This document shows, piece after piece, positions 33,386-46,877 of a stretch of 64,000 bases of DNA. This DNA is from Podospora pseudocomata. Lineage: Eukaryota > Ascomycota > Sordariomycetes > Sordariales > Podosporaceae. The stretch spans positions 2,046,001 to 2,110,000 of the forward strand of contig NC_085888.1 in the NCBI RefSeq assembly GCF_035222375.1. Reading direction: 5' to 3'. A model generated the notes under the pieces. The model was given only the letters and a program-made list of their open reading frames with translations. It was not told where the DNA came from and searched no databases. The position numbers and the translations under genes are program-made. Position 1 is the stretch's first letter, and each line of letters starts with the position of its first letter.

Positions 33386-35280
33386 ATGGAGGCCACAAGT
33401 CGCACCGCCCTCCCTGATGGCGGCGGTCAGAAAAAGAAGGTCAAGGGTCGCAGCAAGTCGCCCAAGTCGCCCACCACCACCACCACTTCCAACGGCGCAT
33501 CATCTGAAATCGCCAGAAAGTCGAGCACTCGTGTCAGGAATGTTGTCGACTACGACGAAAAGAGGGCTTTTGTCGGCTTGGACAGCGATCCTGTTGTCCC
33601 CCCTCCTCCCCGCCGGCAGTCCCCCCCCTCTGCTCACCAGAATGGCAGCAACGGCAGCGCTGCTGTCAAGAAGACTGCTCACAACTCTGGCAACGGCAGT
33701 GGCCTCACTGAGCTCGAGGAGCGCGTCCAGGATTTGGGCGACTCGTGGGAGACAGAGTCTCTGCTGAACGACATTCTTGGCGATGTTCACGAGGATAGGT
33801 TCTTCACCGATGGTTTGTCAACCCCTGCCTACTACCCCGGCTGCTTCACACCAGGAAATTCTATGCTCTCCCGAGGCCCTCCTCTCCCAGGGCCGGGGAG
33901 GATGAAGATGATGAGGAAAACTCTACCGATGATGACGATCAAGATGCTAACTCCCCTCCAGACGCCGATGCCTGCACCCCAGAAGAGGCAATCCAATACC
34001 GCCAAATGCTCCGCGCTTTGGGTCCTGAGATCTTTGTCCAGCGCACCGTCGACGCCGGCCGCATCACAGCCAAGAAGCTTCTCACAGCTTTTGGCGTCCG
34101 CCCACCGGACTTTTTGGAAGGCCAAGACGACGACGCCTACTTTTCTCTCCTGAGCTATGCGTTCACGAGGGAGCTCAAAAAGCGCGCCAAACTGACGCGG
34201 TACAACACGGTCGACGACGCCGTCGCCCTCCTCAAAGAAAAGAAGAACATCATCGTCCTCACGGGCGCGGGCATCTCCACCTCGCTCGGCATCCCCGACT
34301 TCCGCTCGGCCGGCACGGGCCTCTACAGCAAACTCGCCCATTTGGGACTGAACGATCCGCAGGAGGTGTTTGACCTGTCGGTCTTTAGGCAAGACCCGAC
34401 GATTTTTTACTCGGTGGCGAAGGATATCTTGCCGAGCGAGGACCGGTACACGCCGACGCATCAGTTTATCAGGTTGCTTCAGGAGCGGGGGAAGCTGTTG
34501 ACGAATTACACGCAGAACATTGACAACTTGGAGTCCAAGGCGGGGATTTTGCCCGAGAAGCTGGTTCAGTGTCATGGGAGTTTTGCCACGGCGAGTTGTG
34601 TCAAGTGTGGGGAGAAGGTTGTGGGCGACAGTATTTTTGCGGAGATCAAGGCGGGGAAGATTCCTCGGTGCAGGAAGTGTCCTTCTGGGCAGTCTCGATC
34701 TCAGTCACGAAAGAGAAAGACGGCCAACTCTTCCAACTCGAAACGTCGCCGGGATTTCGACCGGGACAGCAATTCCGACTCGGAATTTGATCTTGTCTCT
34801 TCATCAGCGGGGGTGATGAAGCCGGATATTATTTTTTTCGGGGAGCCGCTCCCGGATGAGTTTAGTCAGAGGCTGACGCAGCACGATGTCGACAGGGTGG
34901 ACTTGGTGATTGTCATCGGGACGAGCTTGAAGGTTGCGCCGGTGAGCGAGGTGGTGCCGTACCTGCCGAGCCACATACCGCAGATTTACATCAGTCGGGA
35001 GGCGATTGGGCACAATAATTTTGACATCGACTTGTTGGGGGATTGTGATGTTGTTGTGGCGGAGCTGTGCAGGAGGGCGGGGTGGGAGTTGGGGCATGAG
35101 ATGGTGCCGGAGGGGCAGGTGGTTGAGGTTAAGGCTGTGGAGGGGTGGGGGAGCAGGTGGGTTTTTAAGGAGGTGAAGGACGGGGATAAGGAGGATGGGG
35201 TGAAGGATGAGATGAAGGAGAAGAATGGGGAGAGTGGGAAGGGGAAGAGGGGGAAGAATGGCGGCGGGGGAAAGAAGTAA
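33386..35280 (+). CDS. SIR2: Sir2-family NAD-dependent protein deacetylase
   Basis: Exons 33386-33812 and 33962-35280 give 581 aa. The chosen intron (149 nt) has GTTTGT, GCTAAC and CTCCAG signals, and phase 1 fits both sides, giving [15 protein letters not shown]. The region before the acceptor is also open and acidic in the downstream frame, so a shorter or alternative intron is possible. Class I sirtuin motifs are complete: [23 protein letters not shown], catalytic H347 in [11 protein letters not shown], zinc cysteines CVKC and CRKC, and [10 protein letters not shown] basic insertion ([18 protein letters not shown]) follows the zinc site and may be a nuclear signal. The C terminus is Lys/Gly-rich. 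Expected role: histone deacetylation and silencing in the nucleus. Confidence 0.93.
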
Positions 35281-36293
35281 ATTGGGGTGGGTGGGAGTTG
35301 AGATAGGGTATGGCAGGTTTATTATGGTCCGGTAGAAGAAATGCATAGGGTGGAAGTTGGTGAATGGACGGTTGGGACTGTCTGTCTGGATGGTTGGGTT
35401 GGGTTGGTAAGGCAAACATGCTACGAATTGACTGGGAGGAAGGAAGCTTGACAACATTTTGGGCGAAGGTGTCTTTTTTCTTCTTTTCCAGACAAAAAGC
35501 AGAGAGGGGACAGACATGATACCCGGGTTTTTTTTTTTTCATCTACTACATCTTTTAGTCTTAGCTTTTTGCTGTTTTTTTTTTTTTTGTGTTTTTTTAA
35601 GTATTGTACAGATTTGTTTTTAGGTTTTTTGTTTTTTTTGGGGGTTTTTTTTTTTCGGTTTACCTCTCTCTCTTCTCCTGCTTTCATTCCGGGAAGAAGA
35701 GGTATTTTAGATAATGTTGGACTACCCATTTTCTGTAAATCCTTTTAACTTTGCGTGATGGTTCGTGGTGAACAAACTAGCGGGAACATAGCGACCGATT
35801 TCAGTCAAAATACTCAAACACTAAGGCGCACAGTAAATAGCACAAGTCCACACACATAACATCTTTTGTATTCTTCTTATCCCCCCATCCATCAACCACA
35901 CTCCCAACTTTTTTGGCGCAGATATACATATATATATATATATATATAACACTCGTACGCGCGCGCTATGATGATGATACTGTAATCTAAGATTTGTAAC
36001 GAACGACAGCGGAAAAGATAAAAAAAACGCCCAAATTTCATCTATCACTTTCTTCGCTCAAACGCCCCCATGATTAAGAAAAAAGAGAGATACATGACAG
36101 CAATACCACCACCACCACCAAACCAAAAACGCCTTAAAAAGAAAAACAGACATGTTGACTCAAAAGAGGAAATATTAACGATAGAAAATAGAAATGAAAA
36201 CGCCCTACAGCAGCAGGGCTGACACTGTGATATTGTTATACACACTTCCACAGGCATTAATAATACATTTTATCTGTTTTCCTCTCCACCTAC
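35281..36293. other. Convergent intergenic region, T-rich with TA repeat
   Basis: The 3' regions of the Sir2 and Ca2+-ATPase genes meet here. Long T runs lie at 35529-35655 and a TA run at 35927-35949. These probably include poly(A)-site signals. No gene is seen. Confidence 0.6.
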
Positions 36294-39200
36294 TCAAGGA
36301 GTAGGGGTAGAAGGCGACTTCGGCTTGGGCACATTAATGATCGGAACATCCTGGGCACTGGATGAAGACGACCCCTCAACCTCCCTCCTCTCATCCGTCG
36401 ACACCCTCCCCGCCTGGTCATCCTCGCCAATCTCCTGACCAAGAGGCGACGGCTTGGGCGGGAACTGGCCAAAATCCGGCTCGCCCCTCTTCTCAATCGG
36501 TGACCACCCCGCCGCAATAGAACCAGCAACAATACCAGTCATGACCGTCGCCGCGCCCAACACGCTGTTGGAGCGGGAGCGGTTGCTTCTGCTGCGGCGG
36601 CGGGACTCAGGAGTAGGAGCGGTAGACCCATAGCTGTCCTCGCGGACAGGGGTCTGGGGGAGGCGGTGGATCGAGTTGGATCGGGAGTGCTCCCTGCTCG
36701 GGACGGGGCTGCGGTTGAGGAAGGTTTCGCGGGGGTGCTTCATGGCGAATTTGAGGTTGTTGAGACGGCCGCCCTTGACGCGCTTGAGCCAGGCGAGCTC
36801 CTCGTGAATGTCGGCGAGGGGCGCGGGGTAGGCGGTGAAGCGCTCTTCGTCGTCGGAGACGTTGATGCCGGGAACCTTGGAGGTGTGCTTGCGCTTGAGA
36901 ACGCCGGGGACCAAGGCGACGATGATCTCGTCGGGGATGAGGCGGATGATGACGCCAACGGGGATGGAAAGGAGACCAAGAACGATGGCAGTCGCCCACA
37001 TGGTCGGTGACTGGCCCTCATCGGCAATGCGGAAAGCTTTACCGCCAACCATGATAATGAGGACTTGACCGCCGCACATGACGGCGCTGATGCCAATGAA
37101 CAGCCAGTTCTTGGTGAGACCCTCGAAGATGTTGAACTGGTTGTCAAGACGCCGGTTGCTAGTTGCTGTTAGTAAACGATCCGCCAACGGGCAATTTGTG
37201 GAAGGGCACGACTTACTTCCACTGGTTGAAGATCTGCATCCACACAAAAGTGTTGAAGACCAAGGTGTTGATCTGGCTGTCGGGAATGATCTCGGGTCCA
37301 GGGTACACGGAAGACTTTCCGAAATAGAGCAGGAAGCAGATGAGAAGCTGGAACACGGCCTGTCCGAGGATCATCTTCCACATAGTAGGTGAGATGATCG
37401 AGGAACCCTTGCGCTCGGGCTTGCGGTTCAGCACACTGTCCTGAGGGGGGTCGGTAGCCAGAGCCAAGGCAGCAAGAGTGTCCATGATGAGGTTGACCCA
37501 GAGAAGCTGGACGGCGGTGAGCACAGCGGTAGCCTTTTCCTCGGGATGCGACTGGGTAACGGCAGAGTAGATGGCGGAGACAAAGGTCAAAACGACAGCC
37601 GTGACGTTGACGGTGAGCTGGAACTGGAGGAAACGCTTGACCGCATCGTTGACGGCACGACCCCATTTCAAAGCCTTGACGATCGAGTTGAAGTTGTCGT
37701 CCATGAGGATAATGGCGGAAGCCTCCTTGGCCACCTCGGTGCCGGCGATGCCCATCGAAAAGCCAATATCAGCCGTCTTGAGCGCCGGGGCGTCGTTGGT
37801 GCCGTCACCGGTCACGGCAACGGTTTCGCCCTTGTCCTTCAACCGCTTAACCAAGATGCGCTTGTCTTCGGGGCTGGACCGTGCGAGAACGTGGAGGCGG
37901 GGAATGATCTCATCTTGCTGAGCCTTGGTCATGTTGCGGAACTCGGGGCCTTCGAGAACCACGCTGTTGGGCTGGAGAATGCCGCAATCGCGGGCAATAG
38001 CCTCGGCAGTCAACCTGTTATCACCAGTAACCATGCGGACAACGACACCGGCCCGCTGGCAGTCTCTCACAGCCTCGGGCACACCAGGGCGAAGAGGATC
38101 CTTGATGCCAACCATACCGACAAAGACCATGTTGCGGCAGATATCCTCAAAGACAATCTCATCCTTCTCGGCATCGACGCGGCGGGCTGGCTTGGGGGGC
38201 CACTTGTCAAAGTCACGGTAGATCAGGCCGATGGTACGGAGCGAGTTGCGGGCGTAAGTCTCAATCAAATGCTTGATGGTCTCGCGGTTTTCCTCGTGGA
38301 GAGTAGCCGAAACCAAGCCCTGAGAAGGATCACGGAGGATCTGGGTGCACTTCTCCAACATGATTTCGGACGCACCCTTGACATAAAGACGAGCCTTGCC
38401 ATTTTCCAGCTGAACCACGACACCCATGCACTTGCGTCCAGAGTCGAAGGGAATGAGGTGAAGGGTCTTGCTGCCGGAGCGCAGTTCAGCAACGGGGCCC
38501 ATGGCAAGGTGCTCGCGAGCCAGAATAAGCATGGCGGTCTCCGTCTTGGAGCCGATGAAGGTGTGCTCGCCATCGACATCCCCCTCGAAGGCAGTCGAGT
38601 TGAGCGCGATAGACTTGAGCAGCAGATCCTTAGCCTCGGGGCTGAGCATCCTCATCACTTCCTGGGCCTCCACATCCTTCTCGCTCCGAGGGCTCTCGCC
38701 CGGGATGGTGGAAGTACCAAAGCGGTGGCTTGTGCCGATGGTGCCAGCAACAACTTGCATCTTGTTCTGAGTCAAAGTACCCGTCTTGTCAGAGCAGATG
38801 GTGGTGGCATTGCCCATGACTTCGCAAGCCTTGAGGTGGCGGACCAGGTTGTTGTCCTTGAGCATGCGAGTCGTGGCAAAAGCGAGGGCCAAAGTGACAG
38901 CCAACGGAAGGCCTTCAGGAATAGCGACGACCACGATTGTGACGACCATGATGAAGATATCGATAAACTGCTGGCCTTTTTGCGCGGGGGTGAGCGGAGC
39001 GAATTGACGGGGAAGCTTGACCAGGAAGATGATGAACAGAATCAGGAAGAGGAGGAGGGCGATGGCACCGCCCAGCTTGGCGATGGACTCGGCAATGACA
39101 TTGAGCTTCGACTGCAAGGGGGTGATCTCAGGGTCTTCGTTGAGCGACATGAGCGTCTTGCCATAGCTGGAGTAGACACCGGTCGAGGTAACCATGAATG

Positions 39201-40628
39201 TACCGACACCCTCCATGACGCGGGCGCCCGACTGGATAAAGGGGTCCATCTTCTTCAGGTTCTCGCCATTCTCGATTGCCGCAAAGACCTCGTCGGAGGC
39301 ACGCTTCTTGATAATGTCGGATTCACCAGTAGCCTGAGACTCGTCGCACTTGACGTTGAAACCCTCAATGAGAACACCATCAACGGGGATCAAATCGCCG
39401 GGCTCCAAGTGCATGACATCGCCAACCAGAACGTCAAAAACCGAGATTTCCACAGTCTTTCCGGATCGAACAACGCGAACCACACGATCCTGCTTCTTCT
39501 TGTTCAGCTTGGCGAATTGGCGTTCCTTCTGGAAGTCGTTCAAAGATCCAACAATAACCACGATGGTGATGGCGGCAATAATGGCTACACCCTCGATCCA
39601 TTCTACACCGGGGTTTGTGGCGTCGTGCTCCTGACCGAATGTTTGATACAAGCCAATGGCCAGAGAAATGACGGCGGCAACGGACAGCAGGATCAGGACC
39701 TTGTCGTTATACGTGATCCACATGAGCTGGAGAAGATTCTTGCCCTTCTTGGCAGGAAGGCGGTTGTCGCTGAAGACGCGCTTTCTCGAGGAGAAGGCCC
39801 CCGAGTCCTGCCTGCCGGAAGCCGTCGCATGGCTATCAGTCTGGGCAAGCTTGGTGTCGGCCGAGCCGACGTGAGCGGTAGCCTCCTCAAACGTGACGCG
39901 CCCAGGAAGAGTAGCCTCGTCGGCGCCAAGACCAGTCGACCGGTTGGATCGCAATCCCTTCTCGATACCGGCGAGGCCACCCAGCTTGTAGAAGGCAGAC
40001 AAGCTCTTGGGGTCGAACATCTTGTTCAGTTGGCCAGGCGCAAAGGCGAAGGGGTTGTCGTTGACCTGGAAATCGGCCTCCTTGCCCTGGTCGGGCTTCA
40101 AAGCATCCGGATCGTTCTTGATGCTGTCGTTGTCGGCAGCACCTCGGCTGGCCTTCTCCCCCAACGTAGAAGCCCCTGCTACCGTGGTGTCACCAATGGA
40201 CGAGGTGATGGAGCGGTCATCGTCAGAGTTGACAGAGTCCTGGCGAGGTCTTGGGGCGCCAGGGACGGTAAGCAGTCCCGGATTTGGACCGCGGAAGGAA
40301 GCAAAGGGGTTTGACACATTGTGAGGACTTGTTGGCCTGCTCTCTCCAGAGAGACTCCTCTTGTGAGAATTTGTTGATGGTTCTGGTGTGGTGCCGGGTG
40401 ATATTGGTGAGTTGGCGTCCACCTCTGGCTCGTTCGTGACAGGACTCGGGCTCACGGCCGTCGTGTCGATATTAATTGTTGGTCTGTATGACATTGTTAG
40501 GTGGGTGGTTGTGAGAGAGCAGTTGCGGCTCCCACGACGTTGTGAGCAGACAGGAAGGGGAATACATACGCTCTTCGGCGTCCAGAGGCGAAGTCTCCCT
40601 CCTTGGGACCATCCTGTGGTTCCGCCAT
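36294..40628 (-). CDS. PMC1: P-type Ca2+-transporting ATPase, vacuolar PMC1/NCA type
   Basis: Minus-strand exons 40570-40628, 37217-40483 and 36294-37158 give 1396 aa. The first exon (MAEPQDGPKEGDFASGRRRA) is inferred: GTATGT donor and ATACAG acceptor keep frame and yield RRRAPTINIDTT. The simpler start at 40494 would give 1380 aa. Type IIB features are clear: PEGLPLAVTLALAF in M4, the phosphorylated D585 in CSDKTGTLTQNKM, VKGASEIML in the nucleotide-binding region, and TGDGTNDAPALK with GTEVAKEAS in the hinge. The last ~200 residues after the final helices are Ser/Arg/Pro-rich. The pump moves Ca2+ from the cytosol into the vacuole. A 922-codon antisense ORF opposite it is a composition artefact. 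Confidence 0.93.
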
Positions 40629-43600
40629 GTCCAGCTGATGGTGCGGGTCACAGTCGTCAGCGAAGGCGACGGATGTGAGCTGCGCCTACGGTGACACGAG
40701 GTCTAGAAAGCCTCTCCTAGTGGCGATGGGAGACGCGAAGGGGTGGTGTTGCGCAGATGTACGGTTGAGGTCGTCAGCTCTGAGCTCTCTGCCTTGTGTG
40801 TACTGCCACACTTGGGTCGGCAAACACAAACGGGTCTCAGGAACAGAGACTCATGGAGTGTGAGGTGAGTTGAGGTCGCCGGGTCTCGATCTGCGGGGTG
40901 CTATCTGCAGGCCTCCCTTGGGGAAAAGGTAAAAGAATTAAGAATTGGAATTGGGTTGATGAGGCAGAGTCGGAGAGGCAATCGGGGAGGTCCCCTGGGG
41001 TCCAGAACGGTAGTTGGACGGTTGTTATGGAGTTTTTTGAGGGTGAGGCGGTGCAAGCAACGCTATAACACTTGTTTCGAGGTCCAAGATGTCTGGCGCG
41101 TGCAGTTACCAAGGTCGCACTCCAACAAAAGAGCAAAGGAGCGTGATGAATGGAAAATGGGACGAAACAAAGCAGGAAGCAGCAGGGAAAGTGAAGCCGC
41201 GCAGAACCACTGACGACACAGCGGCTACGAAATTGGACCTGACCTGACCTGGAGACGGGATGGCCTGGGATGAGATGGGAGCTGTGTTTTCCCCTGTTGT
41301 TGGGACCCAAAAGGTGCCAAGAGAGGCTGTGCAGCGCCAGACGAATCAGAGACAGCGTGGATTTGCCATGTCACTTTAGCACCTGCGTACAATTTTCCCC
41401 ATTCCCTACAGTGTGGGGTGAAAGCAGAATGCCAAGCACGACAAGCTCAATGGGCCATTTCACCACGGCGACTCATTCCAATGCGTTGCGGCAGAAGGGC
41501 ATGCTGCTACTCTCCCTGGGAGATCACCTTGTTCGGAGGGATCATGTTGGTGGGAGGTTACCTGCCTCTGTCTGTGTCACCACCACTACCGGGCAGTGCT
41601 TGACCCTCGGGGAGTACCACAGTATGTACCTACCACGACAGCAGGGCGAGCACTTCCCAACTCCTGTGCTCCTGAGCCCAGGGAGGGTGATATCCAAAAC
41701 CCCAGTCACTAAGTTAAAAAGTAAAACTGTGCCGCTGTTATGCATCAGCCGCTCTGAGATGCCACCCTTTGGACGGTTGCCCCGTGCGCAAATCTGCCGA
41801 GACCGCCGTTTCGCACAGTGCTTTCCATCAATTATACAAAAAGAAGCTCCGTTGCACCTGCCACCACCCATGCATGGGGTACCAGCATCGAAATCGACTT
41901 GGAATTTGGACGAGTTGTCACCTTCTACACTAGCCACGACCAGGCTCATCAGGTTGCATCATGAGAGAAGTCCCGTCTCGCGAATCTCAACATCTCCAAC
42001 AAAACGGTGTGTTGTCAGTTACGTTCCCTGACGTGTAATTTGGCTGGTGGACCTGATGCTAGCGTGCCCGCTGCATCGTCCTTGAACATTTCCCCTTTGC
42101 ATCGGTGGTGCAACATCACAGCTTGATCATAGCTCGATCATAGCAACAAGAGTTGAAACATAATTTGAATAATAACTACTACTATTTCCTAACAACCAAG
42201 CACTCCTGTCACGCCCTCAGCCATACTGTGGGTTCTACCTTCCAGAGACACAGCCAGCAGAAACAAGCTCCCAAGTCTGGTACCAACCCCACAGTCCGGG
42301 GGTGATCGTCACAGAAACATGCACACATGCATGCGCTCGGTCCAAGCAACCCTCGACCAGCACAACCGCCGGCTTTTTCTGCAAAACCATCGATGCCCGT
42401 CTCACCATGTTCCGAATTGTTACATCTTGCACAGACGGGGCATCCGATCTTCTTGGCTGAGTGAGGGGTTCGTCTGAACTTGAACATGGCAGAAATCGGC
42501 TCGACTTGCTCTCGAGGAGAGCATGAAACAAGACTTCCCCTTTCTCACTACCGATTGGCCAGCACCTGACGCCTCGACAAAACATCCTACTCCCCATCAA
42601 CTGACAGCTGATCATAGACAGGAGCTATCCCATGACAGACTACACCTTTGGCTTTGACAGCAAACAACAAAGCCAACCATCATATGTGCGCCCTCCATCA
42701 TGCACAATGACGGCCGCTTTGCCTCGTGGGCCCAACCCGACAGCCCACCCCTCCCAATTTGTCTGCGCTGCCAGCAAATGTCGGTGGCCCGATATTGCCA
42801 GGCCTATCAATATGTGTGTCGTCGGCATTTCCAAACTTTAGATGTCGATATCTGGCTATCAACCATCACCCAATAGCATCACTTTTCCAAAGCCTGAGAA
42901 TGAAACGCGGGGCACAACGCAAGGCTTCAAAGCAAGATGACGGCACGGCTTCTCGATCACCATTGACAGCCTCATACCGTCAACATCCAACACCTCCCTC
43001 CCAGACCGAGACGGGTTGGATATTCGATTGGAACTCTAGCGCCAGGCTCGGTCCCATCCAGACCATCAAGTTTACCGGCTCTCGACCGTTCCGAGGTGGG
43101 CGAAACGGTAATCCAAGCGGCTTTGATGGCTGAGCCGTCTCAAATTCCAAACCGTCCAGATACTCCATAGGCAAGGCAGCTATGGGACGGCACTGCGGAG
43201 CATCTTCAAGATATCTTACAATAATGCGCGTGCTCGAAATCCAAGCCTCATCCCAGGTCCGCCTTGCTGGTGAAGGCACCGGGCATCCCCAATTGACTAT
43301 AAAGGAGCATCCCGCCTGTTGGCACTGACAAAGAAGTTTTGAACCATTCAAGGCATCATCATCAAGGCACTTCCTCAGGCAGGCGGGGCTAGGAAACCGG
43401 GAAAAGCTTGAATGACTGAGGCATATCTGCCGGGACGGTCTCCAAAGCATATGATGCAACTCTGTTGAACAATGGTTTTTGGCCATCCAGGCACGTGTGG
43501 TCTAGAACAAGCTTGACCCATGCTCCTTCTAGAAGGTTGCAGGCACGCATTTATTCTTTGATTCCGACAACAACATCGAAGACGAGCTGCCTCAACAGGC

Positions 43601-45349
43601 CAAGTCGCCGCCTGAGGCTTAGACGATCGAGATGTTCCAACAACAGCGATAAGCTCAATGTCCGGAACGTACCGACCATTTTTATTACATGTGTATTCTC
43701 GGGGAATCTCCCGGTCAAACGGAGAGCGCAGCGTTTGCGATGCAAGGTTTATCACTTTACTAGTGGACGTCAGTCTCTCCCAAGGCGAGGCATACAAATC
43801 CACACGAGCTTCCTGATTGGCACAGCCATCCGATGGGATAGACATCGGCAGTCAGTCAGGCGATCACCACTGAAGGTGCAAGGAGACCCTCACGCATGTA
43901 TACATATCAAATATCGGACTTTAACTTTCTCACCATCGTCTCCTAAAGCTATCACATACACTCACTCACCGCCCGGCGCGATGGAGAAAACGGGGGTCTC
44001 CATTTCACCAGCCCTCTCGGACTTTGCAACTTCAAAATTCCCTCAGCGGGAACGGTGAATTTTCTCTCTCTGAGCTTTTGGCCAGAAGAGGCAAAAGACA
44101 AACGCCGTGCTCGCAACCGAAGGGGGCTGTGCAAATGCAGACAAGAGTTTCGAGCTCCGCTCACCACCAAACAACTTGAAAGGGAATTCCTTGGCACACG
44201 AATGCCAACAGCCGCTGGAATGGAACTGTGAAAGCATGGCATGATGGGTGGAAATCTGGAGAGATTGATGGCGGCATGTCTGATGATGATGAGATGTGGA
44301 AAAGATGGATGGGGTGTTGTTCGTCGTGATGTTGGCTGACAGCGAAGATGGTGGTGTTCGTACTCGGGAGCTAGCTAGGGAGAGATACGTGGGGATTGGG
44401 GAGAGTAGAGCACCAACAAGAAGATGAGAATATCAACTCAAGATCACATAACATCAACCAGCGGCGGCAGGCAATCTAGTCCTCATGCAGAACTGTCCCA
44501 CAGAGTGGGTTTTGTGTAACGTGGTTCCTGACCAGGACAACTGCGCTCAAGTTCTTGGGAAGGGAAGTCTAGACCAAAACCAGCATTGCATGTTACAACT
44601 GTCAATGTCCAACAATCAGTATCTCGGACCCGATCCCGGCTATCAACCTCCACCGTCTCGGATCACCCAACTTAATCCTCCGGCTCCTTGTAAGTGCTCT
44701 GGACTGGACTGCCAAAACCGGAAGTCCCGGACAACCGGTTGGGAATGAGATGAGGGGGGAGAGAAAAAGTCTAAGCCACGATGCCAATGCTGTTTCTCTT
44801 GTTCACTTTTGCCATCTTCCACGTGTCGAGGTCGGCGCAAGTTTGGGCTGGTTGGGGAGGAGGAGAAGGAGGAGAAAGTAAGACGCCACGCGTTCGTTCT
44901 TTGCCGGGTGGACTTGACAACCTGACCTGTGTGCGACAACTCCTTTGGTTCATGATGAACTATGTCTAACTTGCACTGCCTCTCTTGCCTCTCTCTCTCT
45001 CTCTCTCTCGGTTCCGACCGCTTGATGGTAGGTTATAGGAAGCGGAGGTCGAGACACTTGTTGAAGGGCACCCTGTCAAACACACACCATGTCGATATCA
45101 GAACGCAGTTACCTCAAGCACAACTCACCCAAACCCTTGAACGGTCAAACCTTGATATCTATATTGTATTAGAGAGTGCTGCCACCTCAAAGACAATGCG
45201 TTACCTACTCTACTCAAAAGGCAGCTGATAGCAGACTTCACATTTTTCCTGACCACCAGGGTGGGGTGATAACACAAACCACCACGCCGCCCGCCGGTCA
45301 CTGTCACCGTAGCCAAGAGAAAGCTCAAACTTTGCAATATCCAACTGCC

Positions 45350-45910
45350 TTACTGGCTTGGTATTTTTTTTTTATGCAAGAGCTCGGAGATCATCTCTTG
45401 CACTGCCTCTTCCTTTTGGTGGTAGTCTACCTTGGCCTTGGGTAGGGTAGGTGTTCTTGCGTACCCGCCTCGATGCCCGGTGACGAGCTCAACTCTACCT
45501 TGGCGAAGGGTTGATGGAATGGGGCAATGTGGCTGGGATGAGGGGGGGATGTAGTTGGCATTGCCGTTTTGGTGATGGAAATTGCCTCGTTCAATAGGTA
45601 CCTGAATGGAATGTCCATCGTTTGCTGTCGGGGAAGAAGGGGGGTCCCTGGCTGCTGGGTTGTGATGGGCGCTTCGGGGTGGTGTTAACATCCGGGGATC
45701 TCTCCACTGGGCCAAGAGAAGATGGGAAGGTGTGACTGGCATATGATGAGGAGGATGAGAAGATGGGTTTCGCACAACCTGGGTTTGCGTGGTCTGGCTT
45801 GAAGATAGTTGGTAGGGGCGGGTAGGTAGCAGTGGTTTGAGGTGTTGACCGAGCCGTCTTTTCTGGAGATCACTGTCGCGGTGTAGGCTTGAGGAATATT
45901 GAATACACAC
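45350..45910 (-). CDS. Hypothetical small protein, weak support
   Basis: A 186-codon minus-strand frame. The N-terminal two thirds are Pro/Ser/His-rich and low in complexity. The last 50 residues look protein-like (RVELVTGHRGGYARTPTLPK, then HQKEEAVQEMISELLHKKK, a possible amphipathic helix). No domain is known to me and the start is uncertain, since another frame is also open over the first half. It could be a lineage-specific gene or chance. Confidence 0.3.
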   Translation of the reverse strand: MCIQYSSSLHRDSDLQKRRLGQHLKPLLPTRPYQLSSSQTTQTQVVRNPSSHPPHHMPVTPSHLLLAQWRDPRMLTPPRSAHHNPAARDPPSSPTANDGHSIQVPIERGNFHHQNGNANYIPPSSQPHCPIPSTLRQGRVELVTGHRGGYARTPTLPKAKVDYHQKEEAVQEMISELLHKKKIPSQ

Positions 45911-46877
45911 GCATGTTGTGGACGGGGTAGTGGAGATAGTAACGTGAAGCTAAGGCCCTCGAACATAGTCGACAGGCCATGAAAAATACTCGTAAGGCGT
46001 ATGGACTATCTCCTACACCCTTGATATTTCATCGCAGTCTCTATTTTCCTGTCCATAGCGTGACAGGTCTTGACTGTATGGAAATTCTCAGTCTGCCTGT
46101 CGAAACTCCTTGGAGACCGGCGCGGTTAATGGCACAGCCTCTGAGTGCATCGGTTGACGGGCAGACTGGGAAGAGATATCCCAGCCAGTATCTCAAGCAA
46201 CCCATTCTTGCAACACAATACCTGGTTTGCCTGGCATGCGTCCCACAAACCTGGTACATGAATTGTCTCTACTTGTGAGTTTGCCGCCGGGTCATGATGA
46301 TGAGCTTTGAGCTGGATACCTAGATACCTATCCTTTTCATGTCCTGTCGGTTATTTTGAGGGATGTGCTTTTTCGGTAGGCATATATCTAAGGTTTTTAA
46401 CGGTCAGGGAAAAGTTTGCTCTTTTTGGAAGAAAACATAATTTTGAAGAAATGAAGAAGTACATGTGAAGTTTCTTTGTGGCGTTTGGATTATACAAAAT
46501 AGGCCAAAAGGGGTGCATCTAATTGGACTCAATGTCTGTGCAATCGCGACCCTCGTGTTAGGAGAACATCCATATTCATGAGGCGTTTGGGTTAACCAAA
46601 TATCTAATGGCGTTTGGAAGAGATGGCGTGATGGCTGAGTATCGGCAACTCGGCCTCCTGGCAGCAGACGAGGAAGTCTGAGGTATACCGGCCACTAAGA
46701 CCTTGGTTGGTGCCCGGAGGATTGGAACTGTTGTGGACATCGTCGTGACACTCTGCAAGTAATGCTTTGGGCTATCCAGTGATGATCAGCCGGTGCTGAA
46801 GGAAAGGCGTGGAAGCATCAAAGAAAAATATCATGCCCGAGAGGCAACCGTATTATCTTTTGGGGTCTAAAGATTGT

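Noticed and set aside
37546-40314. A 922-codon plus-strand ORF opposite the Ca2+-ATPase.
   Set aside because: It is the exact antisense of a conserved P-type ATPase exon, low in hydrophobic structure and without known motifs. Third-position GC bias keeps the opposite frame open.
41270-42031. A 253-codon plus-strand ORF upstream of the Ca2+-ATPase.
   Set aside because: No domain, no consistent composition and no intron signals; an overlapping minus-strand ORF is equally open. Kept as intergenic.
44485-44748. ORF ending CKCSGLDCQNR, recalling the Cys cluster of the 9-19 kb family.
   Set aside because: Only the Cys spacing resembles it; none of the PNG, HTGRP, KKDW or LMDD blocks follow.
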